From Modicisalibacter radicis (GTDB taxonomy: Bacteria > Pseudomonadota > Gammaproteobacteria > Pseudomonadales > Halomonadaceae), in contig NZ_CAAHFN010000142.1 of the NCBI RefSeq assembly GCF_900961225.1, positions 118,516 to 182,515 on the forward strand: a DNA stretch of 64,000 bases, read 5' to 3'. The notes beneath the pieces were generated by a model. The model was given only the letters and a program-made list of their open reading frames with translations, did no database searches and had not been told where the DNA came from. The position numbers were made by a program, and so were the translations under genes. Shown piece after piece: positions 43,559-52,320 of the stretch; the stretch's first letter is position 1, and the number at the start of each line of letters is the position of its first letter.

Positions 43559-44869
43559 CTAGCCGGCCGCCGTGACGCTTTCACGAAACGGATTGCGCGG
43601 GTCCTCGTTCCAGCTCAGGTAGGGCTTGTCGCTTTCCTGCGGGACCATGGTGATGCAGCCTTCCACCGGGCAGGTGATCTGGCACAGGTTGCAGCCCACG
43701 CACTCCTCCTCGATCACCTCGTAGCGCCTGGCGCCGGCGGTGTCGACCAGCTTGGCGATCGACTGGTGCGAGGTGTCCTCGCAGGCGATGTAGCAGCGCC
43801 CGCACTGGATGCACTGGTCCTGGTCGATATGGGCGATGGTCTGGAAGTTCATGTCCAGATACTTCCAGTCGGTGGTGTTGCGCACCGCCTTGCCGGAGAA
43901 ATCATTGAGGCTGCGATAACCCTTCTCGGCCATCCAGCGTGCCAGGCCGTCCTGCATCTCCTCGACGATGCGGAAGCCGTGGAGCATGGCGGCGGTGCAC
44001 ACCTGTACCGCGCCGGCGCCCAGCGCGGCGAACTCGGCGGCATCGTGCCAGTTGGAGATGCCGCCGATGCCGCAGATCGGCAGGCCGCGGGTTGCCGGGT
44101 CGCGGGCGATCTCGGCGACCATGTTCATGGCGATCGGCTTGACCGCCGCGCCGCAGTAGCCGCCGTGGGTGCTCTGGCTGCCCACGGTGGGCCGGGCGAC
44201 CATGTTGTCCAGGTCGATCGAGGTGATCGAGTTGATGGTGTTGATCAGCGAGACCGCGTCGGCGCCGCCGCGCATCGCCGCCTGAGCGGCAACGCGGATG
44301 TCGGTGATATTGGGGGTGAGCTTCACGATCACCGGCTTGGAATAGTACTGCTTGCACCAGCGCGTGACCCGCTCGATCAGGTCGGGATTCTGGCCCACCG
44401 CGGCGCCCATGCCGCGTTCGGGCATGCCGTGGGGGCAGCCCAGGTTGAGCTCGATGCCGTCGGCGCCGGTGGCCTCCACCAGCGGCAGGATCGTCTTCCA
44501 GCTCTCCTCGACGCAGGGCACCATGATCGAGACGATCAGCGCGCGGTCGGGCCAGCGCTTCTTGACCTCGGTGATCTCGCGCAGGTTGATCTCCAGGCTG
44601 CGGTCGGTGATCAGCTCGATATTGTTGAAGCCCAGCACCTCGCGGTTCTTGCCGAAGTGCGCCGAGTAGCGCGACGACACGTTGACCGGTGCCGGGTCCT
44701 CGCCGAGGGTCTTCCAGACCACGCCGCCCCAGCCGGCTTCATAGGCGCGCTCGACGTTGTAGGCCTTGTCGGTGGGCGGGGCGGACGCCAGCCAGAAGGG
44801 GTTGGGCGAGCGGATGCCGGCGAATTCGATGCTCAGGTCGACGTCGGGTTTCTTCATGGATGCCTTCAT
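43559..44869 (-). CDS. preA: NAD-dependent dihydropyrimidine dehydrogenase subunit PreA
   Basis: A 436-residue catalytic subunit that, with PreT, reduces uracil/thymine to the 5,6-dihydro forms. An FMN-binding TIM barrel (SPNPFWLASAPPTDKAYN near the start, ELNLGCPHGMPERGMGAAVG with substrate contacts) is followed by a C-terminal ferredoxin domain. That domain has two 4Fe-4S motifs, CIQCGRCYIAC and CVGCNLCQITCPVEGC. The start at 44869 has AGGAGGT 6-7 bases upstream and overlaps the preT stop by one base (TGATG). The longer frame upstream is preT in another frame. Confidence 0.95.
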   Translation of the reverse strand: MKASMKKPDVDLSIEFAGIRSPNPFWLASAPPTDKAYNVERAYEAGWGGVVWKTLGEDPAPVNVSSRYSAHFGKNREVLGFNNIELITDRSLEINLREITEVKKRWPDRALIVSIMVPCVEESWKTILPLVEATGADGIELNLGCPHGMPERGMGAAVGQNPDLIERVTRWCKQYYSKPVIVKLTPNITDIRVAAQAAMRGGADAVSLINTINSITSIDLDNMVARPTVGSQSTHGGYCGAAVKPIAMNMVAEIARDPATRGLPICGIGGISNWHDAAEFAALGAGAVQVCTAAMLHGFRIVEEMQDGLARWMAEKGYRSLNDFSGKAVRNTTDWKYLDMNFQTIAHIDQDQCIQCGRCYIACEDTSHQSIAKLVDTAGARRYEVIEEECVGCNLCQITCPVEGCITMVPQESDKPYLSWNEDPRNPFRESVTAAG

Positions 44870-46242
44870 CACGCCACCTCCTGCTGGGCCATGAGTTGCT
44901 GATGAATGGCCTGAGCGGCCAGCTTGCCGTGCTGCACGGCCTGGACGGTGAGATCCTGGCCGGCCGCCACGCAGTCGCCGCCGGCGTACACGCCGGCGAG
45001 ACTGGTGCGAAAGTTGCCGTCGACCTCGATCTTGCCGGCTTCGCGTTCGAGGACCGCCGCACGGCGATCGCTGAGGCTGGCGTCGTCGAAGGCCTGGCCG
45101 ATCGCCGTGAAGACCGCGTCGGCGGGTATGTCGAGGGTCTCGCCGGTGGCGGTCAGCGCCCCGCCGCGCGACTCGGTGCGCGCGAAGCGCATGCCGGTCA
45201 CGCGTCCGGCGTCGTCGAGCAGAATCCGCTCGGGCTGGGCCCAGGTGACGATACGTACGCCGTTGGCGCGGGCGATCTCCTGTTCGTGGCCGGTGGCGGC
45301 CATCGACTCGACCCCGCGGCGATAGGCCAGGGTGACCGCATCGGCGCCGAGCCGCGCCATCTGCACCGCCATGTCGATGGCGGTATTGCCGGCGCCGATC
45401 ACCACGCAGCGCCTGGCCACGGCGAGGCGGCCCAGGTCGTCGGTCTGGCGCAGCTGGTGGATGTAGTCGGTGGCGGGCATCAACCCCGGGGCGTGTTCCC
45501 CGGTCAGGCCGAGCTGGCGGCTGGCGCCGAGGCCGAGGCCCAGGAACACCGAATCGTAGTCGCGCTTGAGAGTGTCGAGAGCGAGGTTGTCGCCCAGGCG
45601 CTGGCCGTGGCGGATCTCGATGCCGCCGATCTCGAGCAGGAAGTCGATCTCGCGCTGGGCGTAGTCGTCGATGAGCTTGTAGCGGGCGATGCCGTACTCG
45701 TTGAGCCCGCCGGGCTTGGCTTCGGCCTCGAAGATCGTTACCCGGTGGCCGTAGGTGGCCAGCCGATGGGCGCAGGACAGCCCCGCGGGGCCGGCACCGA
45801 CGATGGCGATGTGCTTGCCGGTATCGGCGGCGCGCACGAACGGGTGGCCGTCGAAGCGCATGTGGTCGATGGCGTGGCGTTGCAGCAGGCCGATCAGCAC
45901 CGGCTGGCATTCGGCGTCGTGATTGCGCACGCAGCTCTGCTCGCAGAGGATCTCGGTGGGGCAGACCCGGGCGCAGCTGCCGCCGAGGATGTTCTCCTCG
46001 AGGATGGTCTGCGCGGCGCCGTTGACGTTGTCCTCGGCGATCTCGCGGATGAAGCGCGGGATGTCGATGTCCGACGGGCAGGCTTCCACGCACGGCGCGT
46101 CGTAGCAGTACAGGCAGCGCTGGCTCTCGATGAACGCCTGGCGCTGGGTCAGCGGCGGGTGCAGGTCGCTGAAGTTGGCTGCCAGTGCCGCGCCATCGCT
46201 GCCATGACCGGCACGGGGTAGATGATCCAGGGGATGAGTCAC
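44869..46242 (-). CDS. preT: NAD-dependent dihydropyrimidine dehydrogenase subunit PreT
   Basis: A 457-residue flavoprotein feeding NADH electrons to PreA. N-terminal cysteine clusters (CLYCYDAPCVEACP, then CARVCP and CEQSC) resemble the glutamate-synthase small-subunit fold. FAD and NAD loops follow (VGAGPAGLSCAHRLA; VIGAGNTAIDMAVQMARLGA). It ends inside the preA start, so the pair is translationally coupled. The pathway continues with dihydropyrimidinase and beta-ureidopropionase upstream on the same strand. Confidence 0.94.
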   Translation of the reverse strand: MTHPLDHLPRAGHGSDGAALAANFSDLHPPLTQRQAFIESQRCLYCYDAPCVEACPSDIDIPRFIREIAEDNVNGAAQTILEENILGGSCARVCPTEILCEQSCVRNHDAECQPVLIGLLQRHAIDHMRFDGHPFVRAADTGKHIAIVGAGPAGLSCAHRLATYGHRVTIFEAEAKPGGLNEYGIARYKLIDDYAQREIDFLLEIGGIEIRHGQRLGDNLALDTLKRDYDSVFLGLGLGASRQLGLTGEHAPGLMPATDYIHQLRQTDDLGRLAVARRCVVIGAGNTAIDMAVQMARLGADAVTLAYRRGVESMAATGHEQEIARANGVRIVTWAQPERILLDDAGRVTGMRFARTESRGGALTATGETLDIPADAVFTAIGQAFDDASLSDRRAAVLEREAGKIEVDGNFRTSLAGVYAGGDCVAAGQDLTVQAVQHGKLAAQAIHQQLMAQQEVA

Positions 46243-46547
46243 GGTAGGTCTCCTTCGGCGCCGCCGCTCGCCAGGGCGAAGCGGCGGGCCGGCTGTTGTT
46301 ATGGGCTTAAAGTTTCATTCAACTCGGCAGATTCATCGGGCTTTTCCGAGGGCAAGTCTTCGCGAGGGCGCTGTAAACCCTTCCCTGGGCGCTACCTTTG
46401 CTATCTGACCGCCATGGATGGCGGGAATGCTGGAATGGAAAGGAACACTTTCCGGCCATGGCAAAGGACCCTCGCTTCGTCTTGCCCTCGGCGCCCATCA
46501 TCGCTGGGGTTTGAAAATGAGTTGGCGCTCGGGAGGAAGAAGGAGCT
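46243..46547. other. Non-coding spacer between dihydropyrimidinase and preT (305 bp)
   Basis: No gene is seen. It contains several short dyads, including CCGCCAT/ATGGCGG near 46412-46427 and a GC-rich hairpin just upstream of the preT start (GCCGCTTCGCC/GGCGAGCGGC, one bulge). The sequence has the look of a chromosomal intergenic repeat, but no second copy exists in the window. Whether preT-preA has its own promoter here is unknown. Confidence 0.4.
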
Positions 46548-47990
46548 TCAGCGCTCGACGGCGGTGGCCGCGTTGCGCTCGGCGCGTTTCTTGAGCACGT
46601 CATAGACGCCGGGATAGGCGGGCCGCTCGATATAGCGACCGGCGCCGCGCTCGGCGTGCAGCTCCTTGCCATCGCGCCATACCCACTTGCCCTGGCTGAT
46701 GGTATGGCGCGGGATGCCCCGTACCGTCTTGCCCTCGAAGATGTTGAAGTCGACGTTCTGATGGTGGGTCTCGGCGGAGATCGTGCGCGTGCCGTCGGGG
46801 TCCCAGACCACCAGGTCGGCGTCGGCGCCTTCCTGCACCGCGCCCTTGCGCGGGTACATGTTGAAGATCTTGGCGGTGTTGGTGGAGGTGACGGCGACGA
46901 AGTCCTGCATCGAGATGCGCCCGCCGTTGACGCCCTCGTCCCAGATCACCGCCATGCGGTCCTCGATCCCGGCGGTGCCGTTGGGGATCTTGGTGAAGTC
47001 GTCTTTGCCCATCGCCTTCTGCTCGGCGCAGAAGCAGCAGTGGTCGGTGGCGGTGGTCTGCAGGTTGCCGGACTGCAGCCCGGTCCACAGCGCGTCCTGA
47101 TGCTCCTTGCTGCGAAACGGCGGGCTCATCACGTGGCCGGCGGCCTTGGCCCAGTCCTTGTCGCGATAGACGCTGTCGTCGATCATCAGGTGACCGGCGA
47201 GTGCCTCGCCGTAGACCGGCTGGCCCTGGCGGCGGGCATAGGTGATCTCGTCGAGGGCGTCGCGGCACGACACGTGGACCACGTAGATCGGCGCGCCCAG
47301 CGTGCCGGCGATGCGTATGGCGCGGCTGGCGGCCTCGCCCTCGACCTGCGGCGGGCGCGACAGCGGATGCGCCTCGGGGCCGGTGAGCCCCTGGGCGAGC
47401 AGCTTCTGCTGCATGTGGTAGACCAGCTCGCCGTTCTCGGCATGCACGGTGGGCACCGCGCCGAGCTCCAGGCAGCGGGTGAAGCTGGCCACCAGGATGT
47501 CATCGGTGGCCATGATGGCGTTCTTGTAGGCCATGAAGTGCTTGAAGCTGTTGACGCCATGCTCGCGCACCAGGGTGCCCATGTCCTCGTGCACGCTGTC
47601 GTCCCACCAGGTCACCGCGACGTGGAAGGCGTAGTCGCCGGCGGCCTTCTCGGCCCAGCCGCGCCAGGTCTCGAAGGCTTCCATCAGCGGCTGGCCGGGG
47701 CTGGGGATCACGAAGTCGATGATCGTGGTGGTGCCGCCGGCGAGCCCCGCGGCGGTGCCGGTGTAGAAGTCCTCGCTGGCCACGGTGCCCATGAACGGCA
47801 ACTGCATGTGGGTGTGCGGATCGATGCCGCCGGGCATCACGTACTGGCCGCCGGCGTCGATCACCTCGGCGTCGGCCGGTGCCTCCAGGTCGGGACCGAC
47901 GGCGGCGATCTTGCCGTCCACGCAGAGCACGTCGGCGCGGTAGGTGGCGTCATGGGTGACGACGGTGCCGCCACGGATCAGGATGGTCAT
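46548..47990 (-). CDS. hydA: Dihydropyrimidinase (D-hydantoinase)
   Basis: A 480-residue amidohydrolase that opens dihydrouracil/dihydrothymine to N-carbamoyl-beta-amino acids. The metal motif GGIDPHTHMQLPF is near residue 56, the carbamylated-lysine region FKHFMAYKN near residue 150, and HAENGE and DHCCFC-like segments later. The start at 47990 (MTILIRGGTVV) is the standard N-terminus; the 28-residue extension reads through the intergenic gap. It is transcribed with the upstream beta-ureidopropionase gene. Confidence 0.95.
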   Translation of the reverse strand: MTILIRGGTVVTHDATYRADVLCVDGKIAAVGPDLEAPADAEVIDAGGQYVMPGGIDPHTHMQLPFMGTVASEDFYTGTAAGLAGGTTTIIDFVIPSPGQPLMEAFETWRGWAEKAAGDYAFHVAVTWWDDSVHEDMGTLVREHGVNSFKHFMAYKNAIMATDDILVASFTRCLELGAVPTVHAENGELVYHMQQKLLAQGLTGPEAHPLSRPPQVEGEAASRAIRIAGTLGAPIYVVHVSCRDALDEITYARRQGQPVYGEALAGHLMIDDSVYRDKDWAKAAGHVMSPPFRSKEHQDALWTGLQSGNLQTTATDHCCFCAEQKAMGKDDFTKIPNGTAGIEDRMAVIWDEGVNGGRISMQDFVAVTSTNTAKIFNMYPRKGAVQEGADADLVVWDPDGTRTISAETHHQNVDFNIFEGKTVRGIPRHTISQGKWVWRDGKELHAERGAGRYIERPAYPGVYDVLKKRAERNAATAVER

Positions 47991-48177
47991 GATTTCAAAC
48001 CTCTTGGAATTGTTAGCCGTTTGGTTCAGCGCTGGGGAAGCGCCGGATAAATCGGCGAGCAAGGCCAAGCGCAAGGCGCACGGCGCGCAGCAAACGAGAC
48101 ATAACGGTTGTTAGGCGAGTTTGTGAGCACCGCGCAACGCAGCGATTGGTCTGCGCAGCCATTTAGCCGGTGTTTCC

Positions 48178-49044
48178 CTATTCGCCGTCGGTGAGCCGCG
48201 TATAGGTCTCGGGGCGTCTGTCGCGGAAGAACTGCCAGGTATTGCGAATCTCGCGAACCATCGACAGATCGACCTCGTGAATCAGCAGCTCGTCCTCGCT
48301 GGCGCTGGCCTTGGCCTCGATCTGGCCGCGCGGGTTGGCGATGTAGGAGTTGCCGTAGAACTCGCCGATGTTCCACGGCGCTTCCGTGCCAACACGGTTG
48401 ATGGCGGCAACGAAGCAGCCGTTGGCGGCGGCCGAGGCGGGTTGCTCGAGCTCCCACAGGTACTGCGAAAGGCCGGCGACGGTGGCCGAGGGGTTGAAGA
48501 TGATCTCGGCGCCATTCAGCGCCAGGGCGCGCCACCCTTCGGGAAAGTGACGGTCGTAGCAGATGTACACGCCGATCTTGCCGTAGGCGGTGTCGAACAC
48601 CGGCCAGTCCGACTTGCCGGGCTTGAAGAAATACTTCTCCCAGAAGCCGGCGACCTGGGGAATGTGTGTCTTGTGATACTTGCCGAGATAGCTGCCGTCG
48701 GCGTCGAACACCGCCGCGGTGTTGTAGTAGATCCCGGTGACGGTCTCCTCGTAGATCGGCACGATGATCACCATGCGATGCTTGGCGGCGAGCTTCTGCA
48801 TCATCTGGCAGGTGGGGCCCTCGGGAACCTTCTCGGCGGCGGCATACCACTTCTTGTCCTGGCTGGGGCAGAAGTAGGGCTGGTTGAAGACTTCCTGGAA
48901 ACACAGCACCTGAACGCCGGCTTCGGCGGCCTGCTCGATGTACGGCAAGTGTGCCTCGTTCATGGCGTCGCGAATGGCGGCCGGCTCGAGGTCGGTCTCG
49001 GTCTTCAGGGCCATCTGGATCAAGCCGATCTTCACCTTTTCCAT
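48178..49044 (-). CDS. Beta-ureidopropionase / N-carbamoyl amidohydrolase (nitrilase superfamily)
   Basis: A 288-residue carbon-nitrogen hydrolase releasing beta-alanine or beta-aminoisobutyrate, CO2 and ammonia from the ring-opened pyrimidines. The Glu-Lys-Cys triad is visible in CFQEVF, YHKTHIPQ and VYICYDRHFPE. The start at 49044 (MEKVKIGLIQM) follows GAGG by about 8 bases. It is the first gene of the leftward operon; a RutR-like palindrome lies 65-82 bases upstream of its start. Confidence 0.92.
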   Translation of the reverse strand: MEKVKIGLIQMALKTETDLEPAAIRDAMNEAHLPYIEQAAEAGVQVLCFQEVFNQPYFCPSQDKKWYAAAEKVPEGPTCQMMQKLAAKHRMVIIVPIYEETVTGIYYNTAAVFDADGSYLGKYHKTHIPQVAGFWEKYFFKPGKSDWPVFDTAYGKIGVYICYDRHFPEGWRALALNGAEIIFNPSATVAGLSQYLWELEQPASAAANGCFVAAINRVGTEAPWNIGEFYGNSYIANPRGQIEAKASASEDELLIHEVDLSMVREIRNTWQFFRDRRPETYTRLTDGE

Positions 49045-49108
49045 CAATCGATCCTCATCTTGTGCTTGTTGTTGCGCCCGTCGTGGGCGATCAGGCATCA
49101 AATCAAAA

Positions 49109-49126
49109 CCTGACTATTGAGTCAGG
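49109..49126. promoter_or_regulatory. RutR-like operator, beta-ureidopropionase side
   Basis: A perfect palindrome CCTGACTATTGAGTCAGG. The TGAC-N6-GTCA half-sites and spacing match the E. coli RutR consensus TTGACCANNTGGTCAA. It lies 65 bases upstream of the beta-ureidopropionase ATG. Confidence 0.6.
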
Positions 49127-49365
49127 ATAATGAAAAGCTAGTCGCTTGACGGGAATCTGCGCAAGTGGTTTTTCAAACCTTTTCATATCGCTGGTGAGAC
49201 TGGTAACTCTTTAATTTGCATGGCATTCCCTGTTGAGTTGCAGTGGGTGCACCATGCGAGGGATCCGGAGTTGTTATAATTAAATTCTTTTAAAAACAGG
49301 AATTTAAAATAAAAAGTGAAGCGTTGATGTGTGGCGGTTGACGCTGTTATGCACCATTGTGGAAA

Positions 49366-49381
49366 TTGACTAGAGTGTCAG
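49366..49381. promoter_or_regulatory. RutR-like operator, permease side
   Basis: TTGACTAGAGTGTCAG has the same TGAC-N6-GTCA layout as the site at 49109, and the two share TGACTANNGNGTCAG. It lies about 285 bases upstream of the permease start. Confidence 0.55.
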
Positions 49382-49665
49382 GATGCTTGTCGATCGTCTT
49401 CAGTCGTCAGGGCTTCTTCCGCCACGACTCGTGGTTTAAAAGCTGACGAACAGGGCAGGTTTTGATGAGTTCATGCGAATCAACGACTTGTTCCAGGCGA
49501 TCGGTAATGTCGGGCTGGCTTTCAACGACGCCGAGTCTGCAGAATCGGCGGATTGGGCACGCTTCTTGCGAGAGCTTGGGAGAAGACGGCAAGCAATGTC
49601 AGCGTTCAAACAATAATGCGCGATTCCGTTGCGGGGATCGGCAGCCGCATGAGGAGACAACAACA

Positions 49666-51207
49666 ATGACGGCAAACACATCACGCGCGGTGCAGCGTGG
49701 CGAACTCGTCGAGCTCGAGGTGGGCGACGACGTTCGCGGGAGTTCACGCTTCAACGAGGATATCGCCCCGACGCGGCTCGAGGAGCGTACCTGGTCGCGC
49801 TGGAACGTCGCCGCGCTATGGGTCGGCCTGTCGATCTGCGTGCCGACCTACACCCTGGGCGGCATCCTGACGGCTTACTTCGGCCTCTCGGTGAGCGAGG
49901 CGCTGATCACGATCCTGATCGCCAATATCGTGATCCTGCTGCCGCTGACGCTGAACGCCTTCCCGGGCACCAAGTTCGGCATCCCGTTTCCGGTGGTGCT
50001 GCGCTCGTCGTTCGGCATTCGCGGCTCCAACGTGCCCTGCCTGATCAGGGCGCTGGTGGGGTGCGGCTGGTTCGGTATCCAGACGATGTTCGGCGGGCTG
50101 GCGATCCACCTGTTGCTGGCGGCGATCTTTCCGCCGTGGCGGGCGCTGGACGGGCTCGGCGAGGTGATCGGCTTCTTCCTGTTCGGGGCCATGAACCTGT
50201 ATGTGGTGATCCGTGGCGCCGAGTCGATAAAGTGGCTGGAGACGCTCTCGGCGCCCTTGCTGCTGGCCGTCGCCGTGGGGCTGATGGTGTGGGCCGTGCC
50301 GCACGTGTCGATGACCGAGTTGCTGAGCCAGCCGCCGTCGCGCCCCGAGGGTGCGCCGGTGTACGGCTACTTCTTCGCCGGGCTGACGGCCATGGTGGGC
50401 TTCTGGGCCACGCTGTCGCTGAACATTCCCGACTTCAGCCGCTTCGCCAAGAGCCAGAAGGACCAGATCGTTGGCCAGATCATCGGCCTGCCGCTGACCA
50501 TGTTCTTCTTCGCCTCGCTGGGCGTGGTGATGACCGCGGCATCGGCCTCGCTGGTCGGCGAGACGGTGTCCGACCCGGTCAGCCTGATCGGGCGCATCGA
50601 CAGCCCCTTCTGGGTGGTCATCGCCATGTTCTTCATCATCGTCGCGACCATCTCGACCAATACCGCCGGCAACATCGTCTCGCCCACCAACGACTTCCAG
50701 AACATCGCTCCCAAGCTGATCAACCAGACCCGCGGCACGCTGATGACCGGCCTGGTCGGGGTGCTGCTGATGGGCTACGACCTGCTGCAGAAGGCGGGGG
50801 TGATCGTCTCCGACGTGACCCTCGAGAGCCTCTACTCCAACTGGCTGCTGGGCTATTCGAGCCTGCTGGGGCCGATCGCCGGGATCATGATCGTCGACTA
50901 CTTCCTGATCAAGCGTCAGCAGCTGGACGTCGCCAGCCTGTACAAGGATGGCGCCGCCTATCCGGCCTACAATCCGGCGGGGTTCATCGCCTTCTTCGTG
51001 CCGGTGGCGCTGACCCTCTTCTCGCTGGCGACGGGGGCCTGGACCTGGTTCTACGATTACGGCTGGTTCACCGGCTCGGCGCTGGGAGCGATCGTCTACT
51101 ACGTCGCCAGCCAGGTGCTCGTCAAGCCGGTGGCGGCGCCCGCTCCCGGTACGGCCGCTCCCGGAACGGCCGCTTCCGGCGCGGCTGCCGAGAAAGCCAA
51201 CGGCTGA
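49666..51207 (+). CDS. NCS1-family nucleobase:cation symporter
   Basis: A 513-residue permease with about 12 helices. The NCS1 features are the WSRWNVAALWVGLSICVPTY first-helix region, GIRGSNVPCLIRALVGCGWFG with substrate-contact residues, and the NIPDFSRFAKSQKDQ loop. Members carry uracil, allantoin, hydantoin or cytosine; the context favours uracil/thymine or hydantoins. The ATG at 49666 follows GAGGAG; upstream in-frame sequence is leader. The C-terminal tail has a short APGTAAPGTAASGAAA repeat. Divergent from the catabolic operon. Confidence 0.93.
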   Translation: MTANTSRAVQRGELVELEVGDDVRGSSRFNEDIAPTRLEERTWSRWNVAALWVGLSICVPTYTLGGILTAYFGLSVSEALITILIANIVILLPLTLNAFPGTKFGIPFPVVLRSSFGIRGSNVPCLIRALVGCGWFGIQTMFGGLAIHLLLAAIFPPWRALDGLGEVIGFFLFGAMNLYVVIRGAESIKWLETLSAPLLLAVAVGLMVWAVPHVSMTELLSQPPSRPEGAPVYGYFFAGLTAMVGFWATLSLNIPDFSRFAKSQKDQIVGQIIGLPLTMFFFASLGVVMTAASASLVGETVSDPVSLIGRIDSPFWVVIAMFFIIVATISTNTAGNIVSPTNDFQNIAPKLINQTRGTLMTGLVGVLLMGYDLLQKAGVIVSDVTLESLYSNWLLGYSSLLGPIAGIMIVDYFLIKRQQLDVASLYKDGAAYPAYNPAGFIAFFVPVALTLFSLATGAWTWFYDYGWFTGSALGAIVYYVASQVLVKPVAAPAPGTAAPGTAASGAAAEKANG

Positions 51208-51228
51208 GCGCCGAGTCGCCGTCAAGCG

Positions 51229-51264
51229 AAGCACGAGCCCGGCCTGCGCCGGGCTCGTGCTTTT
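51229..51264. terminator. Bidirectional intrinsic terminator after the NCS1 gene
   Basis: A 13-bp perfect stem GCACGAGCCCGGC/GCCGGGCTCGTGC with loop CTGC, bounded by AA on the left and TTTT on the right. It lies between the permease stop and the stop of the convergent LysR gene and can serve both. Confidence 0.85.
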
Positions 51265-51277
51265 GCGCGCTCGTGGA

Positions 51278-52186
51278 TTAGCTATCGACGCCGCGCGAGT
51301 CGTCCGCGGGGATGTCGATCATGGCCAGCATGGCGCTGGCGGCCGCCGAAAGCGGATGACGGCGGCGCATGATGACGCCGAGTTCGCGGGGGATGTCGGG
51401 CTCGATGAGCCGGCGGTGGGCGATGCCGTCACCGGCGATCTGGCGAAAGCTCAACGAGGGCAGCACGCTGACTCCGATCCCGGCAGCCACCATGCGACCG
51501 ACGGTGGCGATCTGGCTGGCCTCGCAGATGATGTCCAGGCGCTCGCCGACTGTCGACATGACGGCGTCGATGTCCTGGCGCGAACTCGAGCGTCGGTTGA
51601 TGCCGATGAACGGATAGGCGGCAAGCTGTGACCAGGTGACGCTTTCCTGCCCGAGCAAGGGATGTCCCAGGGGGCACACCGCCACGTACCGGTCGACCAT
51701 CAGCGGCTCGAAGACCAGGTCATCGGCATTGAGCGGGGCGACGGAAAAGCCCATGTCCGCGCGCCCCTCGCGCACCAGACGATTGACCTCGTCGGCGAGT
51801 ACGTCATGCAGGCTCAGATTGATGCGCGGGTGCCGCGCACGAAAATCGGCGATGAGGCCGGGCAGCAGCCCGGCTGCCAGTGTCGGCAGGGCCGCCAGGG
51901 TGAGCTTGCCGCGCTCCTTGAGGAAGCGTTCATTGAGGTCCTCGAAGGCCTCGGCCCAATCTTCCAGCAGGCGTAGCGCCACCGGCAGGAAGGTGGTGCC
52001 CTCTGGCGTCAGCGTCAGCTGGCGGGTGGAGCGGGCGAACAGCGGCCCACCGACCGTTTCCTCCAGCTTGCGAACGGCGATGCTCAAGGCGGGTTGCGAG
52101 AGATGGATGCGCTCGCTCGCTTCAGCGAGGCTGCGTGATTGGGCGACGGCGACGAAGGCCTGGAGCTGCTTGATGCTGGGATTCAT
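51278..52186 (-). CDS. LysR-family regulator of the TRAP/AtuA operon
   Basis: A 302-residue LysR protein of the CynR/CbbR-like group (HTH IKQLQAFVAVAQSRSLAEAS then ERIHLSQPALSIAVRKLEET). The effector domain starts near residue 90 (GKLTLAALPTLAAGLLPGLI). It diverges from the TAXI-TRAP-AtuA operon, with 134 bases between starts, and is its likely ligand-responsive regulator. An AT-rich palindromic stretch (ATTCAATTTAATAAAAACG and following) lies at the LysR start. Confidence 0.88.
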   Translation of the reverse strand: MNPSIKQLQAFVAVAQSRSLAEASERIHLSQPALSIAVRKLEETVGGPLFARSTRQLTLTPEGTTFLPVALRLLEDWAEAFEDLNERFLKERGKLTLAALPTLAAGLLPGLIADFRARHPRINLSLHDVLADEVNRLVREGRADMGFSVAPLNADDLVFEPLMVDRYVAVCPLGHPLLGQESVTWSQLAAYPFIGINRRSSSRQDIDAVMSTVGERLDIICEASQIATVGRMVAAGIGVSVLPSLSFRQIAGDGIAHRRLIEPDIPRELGVIMRRRHPLSAAASAMLAMIDIPADDSRGVDS

Positions 52187-52320
52187 TTATTCAATTTAAT
52201 AAAAACGAAAAAATATTCAATATACAAAACAAAGGCCCGGGGCGACCCTGCCAGTGAGCGGTGCCCATCAGAGGCGCCTCCTACAACAACAAGGGCCTCA
52301 CGCGGTCCACGGAGCCAACC

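Larger units (their letters stand above)
49045..49665. promoter_or_regulatory. Divergent promoter region of the pyrimidine catabolic genes (621 bp)
   Basis: Separates the leftward catabolic operon from the rightward NCS1 permease gene. It has an AT-rich centre (about 49275-49320) and two RutR-like dyads, one toward each gene. A leader of up to 280 bases precedes the permease start; no recognised riboswitch is seen in it. The weak coding potential within it is out of frame with any known family. Confidence 0.6.
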
